Shown: piece by piece, positions 5,526 through 5,825 of the stretch
Numbering within the stretch: the first letter of the stretch is position 1
How the letters are laid out: each line of letters opens with the position of its first letter
Assembly: GCA_020853075.1 (NCBI GenBank)
Contig: JADYZS010000423.1
Span: forward strand, 1-5,825
Length of the DNA stretch: 5,825 bases
Direction: 5' to 3'
Source of the DNA: Anaerolineae bacterium
GTDB lineage: Bacteria > Chloroflexota > Anaerolineae > JADYZS01
Made by a program: the position numbers and the translations under genes
The notes under the pieces: generated by a model
What the model was told of the DNA's origin: nothing
What the model saw: the letters and a program-made list of their open reading frames with translations, nothing else
Database searches by the model: none

Positions 5526-5567
5526 GTAAGAATCTACGTCCGAGACAGATGCTTCCTGTTACCTACA

Positions 5568-5601
5568 ATTATAAGATAACACAGATATGCCATCCTGTCA
5601 A
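5568..5601 (-). promoter_or_regulatory. Promoter of the csp transcript
   Basis: On the minus strand a consensus TTGACA (5601-5596) is followed after 17 bp by TATCTT (5578-5573), which overlaps by one base a perfect TATAAT (5573-5568) at a 22-bp spacing. Transcription probably starts at about 5560-5566, giving a csp leader of about 140 nt. Which hexamer serves as the -10 is not certain. Confidence 0.6.
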
Positions 5602-5730
5602 ATTTGATCCATTCATCGCGTGGGGCTCTGTCAAAGGTCGCCACCGGATGAAATCCGACGGCTGCGCGTTTGTGCCAAGGGTGAAGTCAGCCTCTTGTCG
5701 GATGGTAGTCATGCACAACAACGGCGCGTG

Positions 5731-5739
5731 TGCTATAAT
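5731..5739 (+). promoter_or_regulatory. Extended -10 promoter pointing off the right edge
   Basis: TGC followed by a perfect TATAAT (5734-5739) forms an extended -10. A partial -35, TGCACA (5712-5717), lies 16 bp upstream. Transcription would start near 5746 and run out of the window, divergent from csp. What it drives is not visible. The only open reading frame (from ATG 5781) lacks a good ribosome binding site. Confidence 0.5.
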
Positions 5740-5780
5740 CTTCACAAGGTAGCCAACCCTAAGTACCTATCCTAAAATTC

Positions 5781-5825
5781 ATGGGAGAAGAGCAAGTAGG
5801 GGTCAGCGGATGCCTTCGGCGTAGC
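5781..5825 (+). other. Start of an outgoing transcript: short open frame or structured leader
   Basis: From ATG 5781 the frame stays open for 15 codons (MGEEQVGVSG...) to the edge of the window. No Shine-Dalgarno precedes it, so it may be non-coding leader. The purine-rich stretch GAGAAGAGCAAGTAGGGG (5784-5801) loosely recalls the start of T-box leader Stem I (GA-rich bulge followed by AGTA), but too little is present to decide. Confidence 0.2.

Noticed and set aside
5533..5541. E. coli-type cold box in the csp leader
   Set aside because: Only part of the 11-nt cold box matches, and a short resemblance is expected by chance, so it is mentioned only within the attenuator finding and not annotated.
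5645..5657. Small hairpin CGGAT-GAA-ATCCG upstream of the csp promoter
   Set aside because: A 5-bp stem with a 3-nt loop and no T-tract on either strand is too weak to call.
5462..5752. A 96-codon plus-strand open frame opposite the csp leader
   Set aside because: It begins with GTG and lacks a ribosome binding site. It runs through the csp hairpin and promoter and over the outgoing extended -10, and its protein has no recognisable pattern.

Overview
The window comes from a GC-rich bacterial chromosome with ordinary housekeeping content. Its sigma70-type promoters are unusually easy to read: five have a TTGAC[A/C/T] -35 box, a 17-bp spacer and a -10 hexamer from near-consensus to exact. The mix of genes (an alkyltransferase-like protein, a DUF1156-like methylase relative, a glycine-rich RRM protein beside a cold-shock protein, and a nearly leaderless nagA) would fit Chloroflexota. 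This is an impression from gene style and not a proven assignment. No insertion sequence, CRISPR array, phage gene or rRNA was found.

Layout. At 1-156 (minus) is the N-terminus of a cut-off membrane protein with a perfect Shine-Dalgarno. It is divergent from 368-757 (plus), an alkyltransferase-like (ATL) O6-alkylguanine-recognition protein; their two promoters sit back to back at 284-344. Convergent with the ATL gene is 888-3236 (minus), a 782-aa protein built like a DUF1156-type DNA methylase with a zinc ribbon, but with its key methylase motifs replaced. The next pair of divergent promoters (3297-3384) drives this gene leftward and nagA (3394-4560, plus; N-acetylglucosamine-6-phosphate deacetylase) rightward. 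tRNA-Arg(UCU) follows at 4643-4716 with its own promoter. A strong bidirectional terminator at 4740-4767 separates it from two minus-strand genes: an RRM RNA-binding protein (4790-5134) and, upstream of it, a cold-shock-domain protein (5212-5421). The csp gene has a long leader containing a terminator-like hairpin. At the right edge an extended -10 promoter points out of the window, toward a gene or structured leader that is cut off.

How the parts fit. The ATL protein and the 782-aa methylase-like protein are convergent neighbours, and both end in a QLSL[L/F] pentapeptide. This matches the bacterial sliding-clamp (beta-clamp) binding consensus QL[S/D]LF, and is the most unusual observation here. 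It suggests two non-catalytic DNA-recognition proteins tethered to the replication clamp. The RRM and cold-shock proteins form a plausible RNA-chaperone unit. nagA and the tRNA are independent housekeeping units.
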